Assembly: GCA_900541905.1 (NCBI GenBank)
Contig: UQLQ01000026.1
Span: 1 to 21,670 of the forward strand
Direction: 5' to 3'
Length of the DNA stretch: 21,670 bases
Origin: an uncultured Oscillospiraceae bacterium
Lineage (GTDB): Bacteria > Bacillota > Clostridia > Oscillospirales > Acutalibacteraceae
In this document: positions 7,701 to 15,254 of the stretch, piece after piece
Numbering within the stretch: the stretch's first letter is position 1
Layout of the letters: each line of letters begins with the position of its first letter
Position numbers and translations under genes: made by a program
Notes under the pieces: generated by a model
Told to the model about the DNA's origin: nothing
The model's input: the letters and a program-made list of their open reading frames with translations, nothing else
The model's database searches: none

Positions 7701-8552
7701 TTACGCTTTCTCCTTTAACAGTAATTCCAACGCGGCAACACACTCATCCTCCGTTAATACACCGTTTGGCAGTCCCATACAGCCTGCCTCTTTCAAACGA
7801 TGAATCAATTCTGTAGACTGGGGAACATCCAAGTGATGTTCCTTTAATACCTCTACCTGAGAAAAAACTTCTTTCGGTGTGCCATCCATTAAAATGTTGC
7901 CTTTATCCATAACCACTACACGGTTCGCAGCAATTGCCTCGTCCATATAGTGGGTAATCAACACGATTGTGATGCCTTTTTCCCTGTTCAGCTTTGTTAT
8001 GGTATCCATAACTTCTTGGCGACCTCTTGGGTCAAGCATGGCAGTAGGCTCGTCCAAAACAATGGTGGAAGGTTCCATTGCAATGATACCTGCAATGGCA
8101 ACCCTTTGTTTTTGTCCGCCTGATAATTTGTGCGGCGCATGTTCACGATACTCGTACATGTCTACCGCTTTTAGCGCATCGTCTACTCTTTGACGAATTT
8201 CCGCAGGAGGAACTCCTAAATTTTCAGGTCCAAAGGCAATGTCTTCTTCTACAATACTGGCAACCAATTGATTATCGGGATTTTGCAGAATCAAACCGAC
8301 ACGTTTTCTGATTTCAAATTTGAGACTGTCATCTGTGGTATCCATGGTATCCACATATACTTTGCCGCCGCTTGGCAGTAAAATTGCGTTAAAATGTTTT
8401 GCAAGGGTCGATTTACCGGAACCATTATGGCCCAACAATGAAACAAAGTCACCCTTTTGGATACCTAAAGTAACGCCTTTTAAGACTTCCACGATTCCGC
8501 TTTCATCTTCATCATAAGAGAATCTAACGTCCTGTGTTTGTAAATAGTCCAT
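7701..8552 (-). CDS. ecfA1: ECF transporter ATPase EcfA1
   Basis: A 283-residue ABC ATPase, first of the pair. It has Walker A GHNGSGKST at 41-49, Q-loop Q90 within LILQNPDNQ, signature LSGGQKQR at 143-150, Walker B IVLDEP at 164-169 and switch histidine H201. The QNPDNQ block is characteristic of EcfA/CbiO ATPases. The ATG follows AGAAAGGAAACCAT. It begins 25 bases after the methyltransferase gene and belongs to the same transcript. Confidence 0.95.
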   Translation of the reverse strand: MDYLQTQDVRFSYDEDESGIVEVLKGVTLGIQKGDFVSLLGHNGSGKSTLAKHFNAILLPSGGKVYVDTMDTTDDSLKFEIRKRVGLILQNPDNQLVASIVEEDIAFGPENLGVPPAEIRQRVDDALKAVDMYEYREHAPHKLSGGQKQRVAIAGIIAMEPSTIVLDEPTAMLDPRGRQEVMDTITKLNREKGITIVLITHYMDEAIAANRVVVMDKGNILMDGTPKEVFSQVEVLKEHHLDVPQSTELIHRLKEAGCMGLPNGVLTEDECVAALELLLKEKA

Positions 8553-8577
8553 ATGGTTTCCTTTCTATCTGCAATGG

Positions 8578-9441
8578 TTATTTGGATTGCCATATTGCGG
8601 TAGAACCGCAGGGAAGTACAAAACCTGAAGAGGTTACGGGCAATCCGATTTCGCTTGACGATACGGTACCGCCAAACGGTTTCTTTAACATAACTCCAAG
8701 AAGATATTCCATCACAGCAGGGGATAGCCCTGTTGTATAAGAATTTAATATAAAAAATAAAGGTTGTTTGGATAAAATCGGAAGACATAACTCCACCAAA
8801 TGGTAAAGCTGTTCTTCCAGTTTCCATACTTCACCGCCCGGTCCTCTTCCGTAAGACGGCGGGTCCATAATAATACCGTCGTACGTATTGCCGCGGCGCT
8901 GTTCCCTTTGTACAAACTTCACACAGTCATCTACCAACCAGCGAATCGGTTTGTCTGCAAGTCCGCTTGAGACAGCATTTTCTTTTGCCCAAGCAACCAT
9001 ACCCTTAGAAGCGTCCACATGACAAACTTCCGCACCTGCACCGGCACATGCCAAAGAAGCAGCTCCTGTATAGCCAAACAAATTCAGCACTTTTACAGGA
9101 CGTTTGGCTTCTTTGATTTTATTCATGGCAAAATCCCAGTTTACGGCCTGTTCGGGGAAGATACCCGTATGCTTAAACCCCATTGGTTTTAGGTTAAACG
9201 TCATATCTTTATAACGGATACTCCACACAGCAGGCATTTTTTTATGTTCCTGCCAATGACCGCCGCCGGTATTGGAACGGTGATACCTTGCATGCGCTTT
9301 TCTCCATAACGGATTTGTTTTTGGGGTATTCCAAATAATCTGAGGGTCGGGACGGATTAAAATAATATCGCCCCAACGCTCCAGACGCTCTCCTGCGGAG
9401 GTATCTATTAATTCATAATCGTTCCAATCTGCAATTCTCAA
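8578..9441 (-). CDS. SAM-dependent methyltransferase, RlmI/RlmK-like
   Basis: A 287-residue class I methyltransferase of the Methyltrans_SAM type that includes the catalytic parts of the 23S rRNA methyltransferases RlmI and RlmK. SAM-binding motif I is LNLFGYTGAA at 119-128 with the acidic D143 after it. The catalytic-loop motif DPPSYGRG is at 193-200, typical of nucleic-acid methyltransferases. It has no separate PUA domain at the N-terminus, unlike RlmI. A nucleobase in RNA, probably rRNA, is the likely target; the site is unknown. The start is TTG at 9441, nine bases after AAAGGAC, with no better ATG nearby. It lies 20 bases after glmM. Confidence 0.85.
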   Translation of the reverse strand: MRIADWNDYELIDTSAGERLERWGDIILIRPDPQIIWNTPKTNPLWRKAHARYHRSNTGGGHWQEHKKMPAVWSIRYKDMTFNLKPMGFKHTGIFPEQAVNWDFAMNKIKEAKRPVKVLNLFGYTGAASLACAGAGAEVCHVDASKGMVAWAKENAVSSGLADKPIRWLVDDCVKFVQREQRRGNTYDGIIMDPPSYGRGPGGEVWKLEEQLYHLVELCLPILSKQPLFFILNSYTTGLSPAVMEYLLGVMLKKPFGGTVSSSEIGLPVTSSGFVLPCGSTAIWQSK

Positions 9442-9461
9442 GTGTGTAACGTCCTTTCTGT

Positions 9462-10811
9462 TTATACCAATTGCTCACGAATGACGTCAGCAACATAATT
9501 TGCCAATTCCTGAATTTCCGCCTCGTTTTCACCTTCTACCATGACGCGAAGCAATGGCTCGGTTCCACTTGGACGCACCAAAATACGTCCTTTTCTTCCC
9601 AATTGATTTTGCACTCTTTGTGTAGCCTCTTTGATTTTTCTGTCTGTATAAAAACGGAGTTTTCCTTCATTGGATACTTCCACATTTACAAGAACCTGCG
9701 GGAAGCGTGTCATCAAAGTAGCAAGACTGGACAATTTTGCTTCTCGGCGGTGTACCAAACTAAGCAGATGTGCGCCTGTCAGTTGTCCGTCGCCCGTAGT
9801 TCCAAAATCTAAGAAAATGACATGGCCGCTTTGCTCTCCGCCAAAATTATAATCGTTCTGGCGCATGGTTTCCAACACATAACGGTCTCCAACTTTGGCT
9901 GCTTCAAAACGCATACCGTTATCTTCACAAAAACGGATAAATCCCATATTGCTCATAACCGTTCCCACAACGGCATTATGAGCCAATTTTCCGCGGGATT
10001 TTAAATCTGCCGCACAAATTGCCATGACGAAATCACCGTCAACCAGCTGTCCTTTTTCGTCTACAGCCAAACAGCGGTCGGCGTCGCCGTCAAATGCAAT
10101 GCCCGCATCCAGTCCGTTATCCAATACAAATTGCTTTAAGCTCTCCATATGAGTAGACCCGCATTTGTCATTGATATTGGTTCCGTTTGGCTTATCATGA
10201 AGCATATAACATTCGGCGCCCAATTCTGTGTAAAGACGTTCTGCCGTTCTGGAAGCAGAGCCGTTGGCACAGTCCAAAGCAATTTTCATACCGTCCAGCG
10301 CATACGGAACCGTACTTTTAATATGTTGAATATAAAGGTCTACCGCATCCTCTTCACGAGTAATGCTGCCTACTCCGCCGCCTGTGGGACAATCATACGT
10401 ATCGATATGGTCCAACACAATTGCTTCAATTTGTTCCTCCAGTGCATCGGGCAGTTTAAAGCCGTCTCCGCTGAAAATTTTAATGCCGTTAAATTCACAT
10501 GGATTGTGAGATGCAGAAATCATAATGCCTGCATCCGCTTTTAACTTTCCAATTAAAAATGCAACAGCCGGTGTAGGAACCACACCCAATGTTACAACAT
10601 CCGCACCAACAGAGCATAAACCTGCTGCCAATGCGTTTTCCAGCATATCAGAAGAAATTCTGGTATCTTTTCCAATTAAAATTTTCGGTCTCATTCTGCT
10701 TCCGTTTGCCAAAACCATTGCTGCGGCGCGGCCGATATTCATAGCCATTTCACAAGTTAATTCCGTATTGGCCACACCTCTGGCGCCATCGGTTCCAAAT
10801 AATCTACCCAT
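9462..10811 (-). CDS. glmM: Phosphoglucosamine mutase
   Basis: A 449-residue enzyme converting glucosamine-6-phosphate to glucosamine-1-phosphate for UDP-GlcNAc and peptidoglycan synthesis. The N-terminus MGRLFGTDGARG is typical of GlmM. The phosphorylated serine is S101 in ISASHNP, the metal site is DGDADR at 241-246, the sugar-binding loop is GGEQSGH, and the phosphate-binding loop RPSGTEPLLRV is near the end. The ATG follows AGGAGAG. In many Bacilli glmM follows cdaA-cdaR; here it follows ruvB with a 69-base gap. Confidence 0.97.
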   Translation of the reverse strand: MGRLFGTDGARGVANTELTCEMAMNIGRAAAMVLANGSRMRPKILIGKDTRISSDMLENALAAGLCSVGADVVTLGVVPTPAVAFLIGKLKADAGIMISASHNPCEFNGIKIFSGDGFKLPDALEEQIEAIVLDHIDTYDCPTGGGVGSITREEDAVDLYIQHIKSTVPYALDGMKIALDCANGSASRTAERLYTELGAECYMLHDKPNGTNINDKCGSTHMESLKQFVLDNGLDAGIAFDGDADRCLAVDEKGQLVDGDFVMAICAADLKSRGKLAHNAVVGTVMSNMGFIRFCEDNGMRFEAAKVGDRYVLETMRQNDYNFGGEQSGHVIFLDFGTTGDGQLTGAHLLSLVHRREAKLSSLATLMTRFPQVLVNVEVSNEGKLRFYTDRKIKEATQRVQNQLGRKGRILVRPSGTEPLLRVMVEGENEAEIQELANYVADVIREQLV

Positions 10812-10880
10812 ATAAGATCTCTCCTATAACTTCCATTTTTCTTTGGATTACTATATTTATGAAAACATGTTCTATTTATG

Positions 10881-11957
10881 TTAGATTCCGTCTATTTTTT
10901 GCTGCACGGTTTCCTTTTCCACTTGTGCGGGAGGCTTCAATCCCAAATGCAAATATGCGGCATGGGTTGCGCATCTTCCTCTTGGAGTCCTGCTCAAAAA
11001 TCCGATTTGCATCAAATACGGCTCATATACATCTTCCAGTGTGACAGCCTCTTCGCCGATTGCTGCCGCCAATGTTTCAATTCCCACAGGGCCGCCGTTA
11101 TAAAACTGTATCAATGTTTTCAGCATTCTTCTGTCATTGGCATCCAAACCGATTTCATCTACTTCCAGACGGTCCAGACCAATTTTAGCGGACTGATATG
11201 TAATGACACCGTCACTGATAATCTGCGCAAAGTCCCGCACACGCTTTAACATGCGGTTTGCAATACGCGGTGTTCCTCTGGAACGGGAAGCAATCTCCAA
11301 TGCTCCGTCTGCCTCAATGGGGATTCCTAAAATCTGCGCGCTGCGGGTAACAATCTCCGCAAGCTGCTGCGGTGTATACATCTCCAAACGAAGCACAACA
11401 CCGAAGCGGTCTCTTAACGGCGCACTTAACTGTCCTGCACGAGTGGTTGCACCGACAAGCGTAAACTTAGGCAGAGGCAAATGATAAGAAGCTGCCATTT
11501 GACCTTTTCCTGTAATAATATCCAGTGCAAAGTCTTCCATTGCAGGATACAAAATTTCTTCTACGCTGCGAGAAAGACGGTGAATTTCGTCGATAAACAA
11601 TACATCGCCCTCATTTAAATTGGTAAGCAATGCCGCTAAATCCCCGGGTTTTTCAATGGCAGGGCCTGAAGTAATGCGGACATTGACATTCATTTCATTT
11701 GCAATGACGCCTGCAAGTGTGGTTTTACCCAAACCCGGCGGTCCGTAAAGCAATACGTGGTCAAGAGATTCCTTTCTAAGACGTGCCGCCTCAATGAAAA
11801 CAGAGAGATTTTCTTTTACTTTCTCTTGGCCGATATATTCAGTTAAACGTTTGGGACGCAGAGGATTTTCCACTTCTGCATCTTCCGGCGTATATTCCGG
11901 CGCAACCATACGATTTTCAAAATCGTACTCGCTGTTTTCCGTAAAATCGTAATTCAA
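10881..11957 (-). CDS. ruvB: Holliday junction branch migration ATPase RuvB
   Basis: A 358-residue AAA+ motor that, with RuvA, drives branch migration of Holliday junctions. It has Walker A GPPGLGKT at 72-79, Walker B with DEIH at 123-126, sensor 1 GATTRAG at 169-175 and arginine finger region APLRDRFG at 179-186. The C-terminal winged helix contains the family block ending SRTPRGR. The N-terminus is about 20 residues longer than E. coli RuvB. The start is TTG, eight bases after GGGAG. It lies 23 bases after ruvA. Confidence 0.97.
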   Translation of the reverse strand: MNYDFTENSEYDFENRMVAPEYTPEDAEVENPLRPKRLTEYIGQEKVKENLSVFIEAARLRKESLDHVLLYGPPGLGKTTLAGVIANEMNVNVRITSGPAIEKPGDLAALLTNLNEGDVLFIDEIHRLSRSVEEILYPAMEDFALDIITGKGQMAASYHLPLPKFTLVGATTRAGQLSAPLRDRFGVVLRLEMYTPQQLAEIVTRSAQILGIPIEADGALEIASRSRGTPRIANRMLKRVRDFAQIISDGVITYQSAKIGLDRLEVDEIGLDANDRRMLKTLIQFYNGGPVGIETLAAAIGEEAVTLEDVYEPYLMQIGFLSRTPRGRCATHAAYLHLGLKPPAQVEKETVQQKIDGI

Positions 11958-11980
11958 ATTCTCATCTCCCTATTCAGGCA

Positions 11981-12583
11981 TTACATCTTTCCTGCCATGG
12001 CTTTTAATGACAAGCGGATTAACTCCTCTACAGGCAAAGCGCTGTCGAATTTTGCCACCACTGCGGCCGCATCTGTTGGAGAATATCCCAAAACGGTCAG
12101 TGCATTCACAGCCTCCCCTGCATTGGAAGAAGCAGATACCACCCCTTGTTTTGGAATGACTACACTATCATCTATATCCATTTTCTTTACTTTATCTGTT
12201 AATTCCAGCACAATGCGCTGTGCCAATTTCGGGCCTACCCCTGCTGCTCTGGTTAATGCCTTGCTGTCGTTTGTGGCAATCGAAGTTGCAACTTGTTCCG
12301 GTGTTAATTCTGACAAAATTGCCAGCCCTACCTTTGGGCCTACTCCGCTCACGCCGGTTAACATTTTATAACAATTTAATTCCATGACAGTTGCAAACCC
12401 ATAAATGTCCATTGCATCTTCCCGAACATGTACATAGGTATATACTTTTATTTCCTGACCCATTTTTGGCAAACTGCGCTGTGTGGTCAGCGTAGTATAA
12501 CATTTGTAACCTACACCGCCGCACTCCACCACGAAAAAGCTTGGCTCCACATGGGTTAATATTCCTTTTAAACTATAAAACAA
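11981..12583 (-). CDS. ruvA: Holliday junction DNA helicase subunit RuvA
   Basis: A 200-residue junction-binding protein with the three RuvA domains: an N-terminal OB fold (MFYSLKGILTH...), two helix-hairpin-helix motifs (LTGVSGVGPKVG at 75-86 and AAGVGPKLAQR at 113-123), and a C-terminal domain after a flexible linker at about 140-155 that contacts RuvB. The length is normal. The start is TTG behind GGAGG, three bases after the ruvC stop, so translation is probably coupled. Confidence 0.97.
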   Translation of the reverse strand: MFYSLKGILTHVEPSFFVVECGGVGYKCYTTLTTQRSLPKMGQEIKVYTYVHVREDAMDIYGFATVMELNCYKMLTGVSGVGPKVGLAILSELTPEQVATSIATNDSKALTRAAGVGPKLAQRIVLELTDKVKKMDIDDSVVIPKQGVVSASSNAGEAVNALTVLGYSPTDAAAVVAKFDSALPVEELIRLSLKAMAGKM

Positions 12584-12586
12584 GAA

Positions 12587-13093
12587 TTACATCCTCCCTG
12601 ACAACATGGTACGGCGCAGCGTAGAACCAGCCGCTTGCCCATGACAAATCGCCATTGCCAATGCATCGCAAGTATCGTCTAGCTTTGGCATTTGGGTTAA
12701 ACAAAGCAGCCGTTTTGTCATTTCCATCACCTGCGGTTTTTGTGCCTGTCCATAACCGGTTACAGCTTGTTTTACTTGCAAAGGCGTATATTCTGAAATC
12801 GAAACGCCTGCTTTTTGTGCCGCAAGCAAAATAACACCTCTTGCTTCCGCCACTTGGATGGCTGTTTTTTGGTTACTGTTAAAAAATAACTTTTCAATTG
12901 CAACCGCATCAGGCTTCCATCTTTGCAAAATAGCTTCCATAGAATTGTAGATGACTTCCAGGCGCCCGTTAAAATCTTGTGTTGATTTTGTGGTGACCGC
13001 ACCATGTTCCAATGGACGATAACGACTGTTTTTTGCTTCTATCACACCGTAACCAACAATTGCATAACCGGGATCAATTCCTAAAATAACCAT
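12587..13093 (-). CDS. ruvC: Holliday junction resolvase RuvC
   Basis: A 168-residue endonuclease that cuts Holliday junctions symmetrically. With the start chosen here, the four acidic active-site residues fall at D7 (GIDPG), E67 (AIEKLFF), D140 and D143 (LDDTCDALA), matching the E. coli enzyme almost exactly. The ATG at 13093 is seven bases after AGGAG; a TTG two codons upstream would sit too close to that site. It is the first gene of the 12-gene run and lies behind a duplicated promoter region. Confidence 0.97.
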   Translation of the reverse strand: MVILGIDPGYAIVGYGVIEAKNSRYRPLEHGAVTTKSTQDFNGRLEVIYNSMEAILQRWKPDAVAIEKLFFNSNQKTAIQVAEARGVILLAAQKAGVSISEYTPLQVKQAVTGYGQAQKPQVMEMTKRLLCLTQMPKLDDTCDALAMAICHGQAAGSTLRRTMLSGRM

Positions 13094-13140
13094 GAACAAG
13101 CTCCTATTTCGTCACATCTTTCAAAATATCTATAATTAAT

Positions 13141-13240
13141 TTATTATAGCATAAAAAAAATTGCGTTGCAATTTTTAACTATAAAACGCTAAAACGTTCT
13201 TGCTAACAGCCAAAACTTTAGTTTTGCCGCTGTTACAAGG
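13141..13240 (-). repeat. Promoter/hairpin unit, copy 1 (proximal to ruvC)
   Basis: First of two imperfect tandem copies in exact 100-base register. Positions 13161-13220 match 13261-13320 at 48 of 60 bases, including an identical AAAACGTTCT. The unit holds a -10 box, a TTGCAA palindrome in a small hairpin (AAATTGC/GCAATTT), and a larger hairpin. In the larger one AACAGC (13205-13210) pairs with GCTGTT (13229-13234), and CAAAAC pairs with GTTTTG inside it. Coding potential was not seen. Confidence 0.75.
13143..13171 (-). promoter_or_regulatory. ruvC promoter P1
   Basis: On the minus strand a -35-like TTGCAA (13166-13171), 17 bases, and a perfect -10 TATAAT (13143-13148) preceded by TGC, about 50 bases before the ruvC start. 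The extended -10 makes it the better of the two tandem promoters. Confidence 0.65.
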
Positions 13241-13369
13241 TTGTTATAACATATGAGAAATTGCTTTGCAATTTCTAACAAATAAATGTTAAAACGTTCT
13301 AGACAACAGCCAAAATTTTTAATATTGAAAGATATTCCTTTCAATGTTAGTTTTGCTGTTATTGTAAGG
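13241..13369 (-). repeat. Promoter/hairpin unit, copy 2 (distal), with 29-base insertion
   Basis: Second copy of the unit. It carries the same AAATTGC/GCAATTT hairpin and the same AACAGC (13305-13310)/GCTGTT (13355-13360) hairpin. A 29-base insertion in the apical loop forms its own perfect 8-bp hairpin, ATTGAAAG (13324-13331)/CTTTCAAT (13338-13345). After the insertion the tail 13350-13382 again resembles 13221-13253. Bases 13370-13389 look like the beginning of a third, truncated unit. The following 13390-13589 shows no further recognisable element. Confidence 0.7.
13243..13271 (-). promoter_or_regulatory. Candidate ruvC promoter P2, copy of P1
   Basis: Exactly 100 bases upstream of P1: TTGCAA (13266-13271), 17 bases, then TATAAC (13243-13248) preceded by TGT. 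The last -10 base departs from consensus, so it is probably weaker than P1. Confidence 0.4.
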
Positions 13370-13589
13370 CTGTCACAACATAAAAAATGTCTATCTGCCA
13401 AATACTGCATTCACCTTTCGCCCTTTACTATGAGCAGACAAGAAAATGGATATCTCTATTACTTTAACATTACCACAAACTCAGCACAAAAACATGAATA
13501 TTTATTAAATTCTGTTTCATTCGCATAATTATGTTTTTTTTGCAAAAAATAACGTAAATATTTGGTGATTTAGAAAGGCGGAATTTACA

Positions 13590-14921
13590 ATGTCCACCAA
13601 AAGAATAATACAAATTTCAAGTATAATGATTGCAATTATTTTTATATTGAGCGCTTTAACTTGGATAGGATACGCACAAGCCGCTTCCTATCGAACCGAT
13701 TTGGAATACACGTATCGCAGGGCGCTGAATGATTTAAACACCCATGTAAACGATATGAATGTAACGCTGACAAAAGCGAATTATGCAAATACATCCCCAC
13801 AGCAAAATGGTATGGCAGGCAAATTAATGAAAAATACCAGTGGAGCCAAAGCTGCACTTGCGGTTCTTCCTATTGGAAATGATTCTTTAAATAACGTAAA
13901 TAAATTTATTTCGCAGGTGGGTGATTTTGCCTCCTCTATCTCTTCAAAACTATCTGTGGGAGAATCCTTAAGCGATGAAGATAAAAAAATTCTTCAACAA
14001 TTTTCTCAATATTGTAATATTCTTGCCGGCAATTTAAATGAAATTCAAGAGAATATTGCCGAACAAGAGGTAGTCATTGGGCAATCGGAAGAAATGCTCC
14101 AAAACTTAGAAAGCAAACAACCTCCTTTTGAGGATTATTTTCTTTCTACCGCTGAAGAATTTGCAAATTACCCTACTTTAATTTATGATGGACCCTTTTC
14201 AGACCATATGACACAGAAAACATCCGAAATGACTGCCAATGCACAGACGGTTTCTGTTGATGAAGCAAAACAAATGGCTGCACAATATTTATATGCAGAC
14301 CCTAACACGTTAACTCATACCAACGATACGGAAGGCAACCTGCCTGTATACAATTTTAATACGGATACTACACACATTTCTGTTACAAAACAAGGCGGAT
14401 ATTTGGCTTCCTTTATGAATGCAAGGTCAATTGATACCATTACCTTGCAATTAGAAGAAGCCAAACAGTATGCCAAACAATATTTAAACAGCATCTATCA
14501 AGAAGAGTTTGCCGAAACGTACTATGTCATTTATAACAATATGTGTACCATTCAATATGCTTACAGCAAAGATAATGTCGTATATTATTCTGATTTAATT
14601 AAAGTATCTGTGGCAATGGACACGGGAGAAATTGTAGAATATAATGCCGATAATTTCCTTATGAATCATAAGGAAAGACAAGAGCAGACACCTGTTATTA
14701 GTGAACTATCCGCAAGACAGCAAGTCAGCGATAATTTGACCATTGAATCATCACGAATGGCAGTAATTCCAACTACAAGAGAGGAAGAACCTTTGTGTTA
14801 TGAATTTCTATGCCGTGGTCAAAATGATGAACAAGTATTGGTGTATATCAACAGTGAGAACGGCATGGAAGAACAAATTCTAATTTTAATTGAGACCGAC
14901 AACGGTACACTGACCCAATAA
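13590..14921 (+). CDS. ypeB: Spore germination protein YpeB
   Basis: A 443-residue protein resembling YpeB, which stabilises and localises the cortex-lytic enzyme SleB in spores. An N-terminal membrane anchor lies at about 8-30. A helical region follows (about 35-175, with Gln/Glu-rich heptads). The diagnostic block YDGPFSDH is at 199-206, and the C-terminal half contains PepSY-like repeats, each opening with a helix such as SVDEAKQMAAQYL. The ATG follows AGAAAGGCGG by eight bases. In B. subtilis sleB precedes ypeB; here no sleB is next to it, and the neighbour is divergent ruvC. A forespore sigma-G promoter would be expected but I could not identify one with confidence. Confidence 0.88.
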   Translation: MSTKRIIQISSIMIAIIFILSALTWIGYAQAASYRTDLEYTYRRALNDLNTHVNDMNVTLTKANYANTSPQQNGMAGKLMKNTSGAKAALAVLPIGNDSLNNVNKFISQVGDFASSISSKLSVGESLSDEDKKILQQFSQYCNILAGNLNEIQENIAEQEVVIGQSEEMLQNLESKQPPFEDYFLSTAEEFANYPTLIYDGPFSDHMTQKTSEMTANAQTVSVDEAKQMAAQYLYADPNTLTHTNDTEGNLPVYNFNTDTTHISVTKQGGYLASFMNARSIDTITLQLEEAKQYAKQYLNSIYQEEFAETYYVIYNNMCTIQYAYSKDNVVYYSDLIKVSVAMDTGEIVEYNADNFLMNHKERQEQTPVISELSARQQVSDNLTIESSRMAVIPTTREEEPLCYEFLCRGQNDEQVLVYINSENGMEEQILILIETDNGTLTQ

Positions 14922-14958
14922 AAGAAAAGAATCTGCCAAGGCAGATTCTTTTCTTTTT
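14921..14958 (+). terminator. Terminator after ypeB
   Basis: A perfect A/T-flanked hairpin (AAAGAAAAGAATCTGC pairing with GCAGATTCTTTTCTTT) starts at the last base of the ypeB stop codon and ends in a T-run. It is a classic intrinsic terminator, symmetric enough to act in both directions. Confidence 0.88.
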
Positions 14959-14990
14959 ACTGTCTAATCTTAAAAAACAGGAGGTGAAAT

Positions 14991-15017
14991 ATGTATAAGA
15001 ACAACGAACGTAAATGA
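14991..15017 (+). CDS. Eight-codon ORF with ideal ribosome binding site
   Basis: ATG-TAT-AAG-AAC-AAC-GAA-CGT-AAA-TGA (peptide MYKNNERK) follows AGGAGGTGAAAT, a perfect Shine-Dalgarno at good distance. No promoter is evident between it and the ypeB terminator. It may be a leader peptide, the remnant of a decayed gene (another frame stays open for about 30 codons beyond it), or chance. I do not recognise the peptide. Confidence 0.3.
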   Translation: MYKNNERK

Positions 15018-15160
15018 TTCAAGAGGGAAATACACGATTTTGTTTTCCTATATTTGTGCAGTAATACAAAGATGTTGCTTCTATTTTCGATATCTATAAA
15101 TTACCAAAAAATAGTGTTATAATGGAGATACTCTTAAGGGAAAAAATAATTAAAAAAGAT

Positions 15161-15189
15161 TTGACAAAATTCATAGTATGTAGTATGAT
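15161..15189 (+). promoter_or_regulatory. Rubrerythrin promoter
   Basis: A perfect -35 TTGACA (15161-15166), 17 bases, and -10 TATGAT (15184-15189). The expected start near 15196 falls at the left edge of a perfect inverted repeat. An additional extended -10 (TGT-TATAAT, 15115-15123) lies upstream without a good -35. Confidence 0.85.
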
Positions 15190-15194
15190 TAAGA

Positions 15195-15218
15195 TAACAA
15201 TAATAGTAATTATTGTTA
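15195..15218. promoter_or_regulatory. Operator-like inverted repeat at the rubrerythrin start site
   Basis: Perfect 10-base arms, TAACAATAAT and ATTATTGTTA, flank AGTA. The position at and just after the transcription start suits repression. The A/T-rich composition resembles Fur/PerR-family boxes, but the spacing does not match the classic 7-1-7 PerR box, so the regulator is a guess. Confidence 0.6.
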
Positions 15219-15254
15219 TTTTTACTATTAAATTTTATAGAAAGAGAGAAATGA

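Noticed and set aside
8480..8827. Minus-strand frame of 115 codons overlapping the methyltransferase end and the ecfA1 start
   Set aside because: It is another frame of two intact genes and does not indicate a frameshift.
10861..10880. GAAAACATGTTCTA resembling a LexA (SOS) box between ruvB and glmM
   Set aside because: It matches only part of the Gram-positive consensus and sits upstream of glmM, not of ruvC; an AACATGTT palindrome alone is too common.
13141..13389. CRISPR-like array
   Set aside because: There are only two and a fraction units, they are diverged, and there is no constant repeat/unique spacer alternation.
13496..13530. Possible sigma-G promoter for ypeB (GAATA and CATAATT)
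   Set aside because: The -10-like element is fair, but the spacing to the -35-like element is 23 bases, too long for sigma-G.
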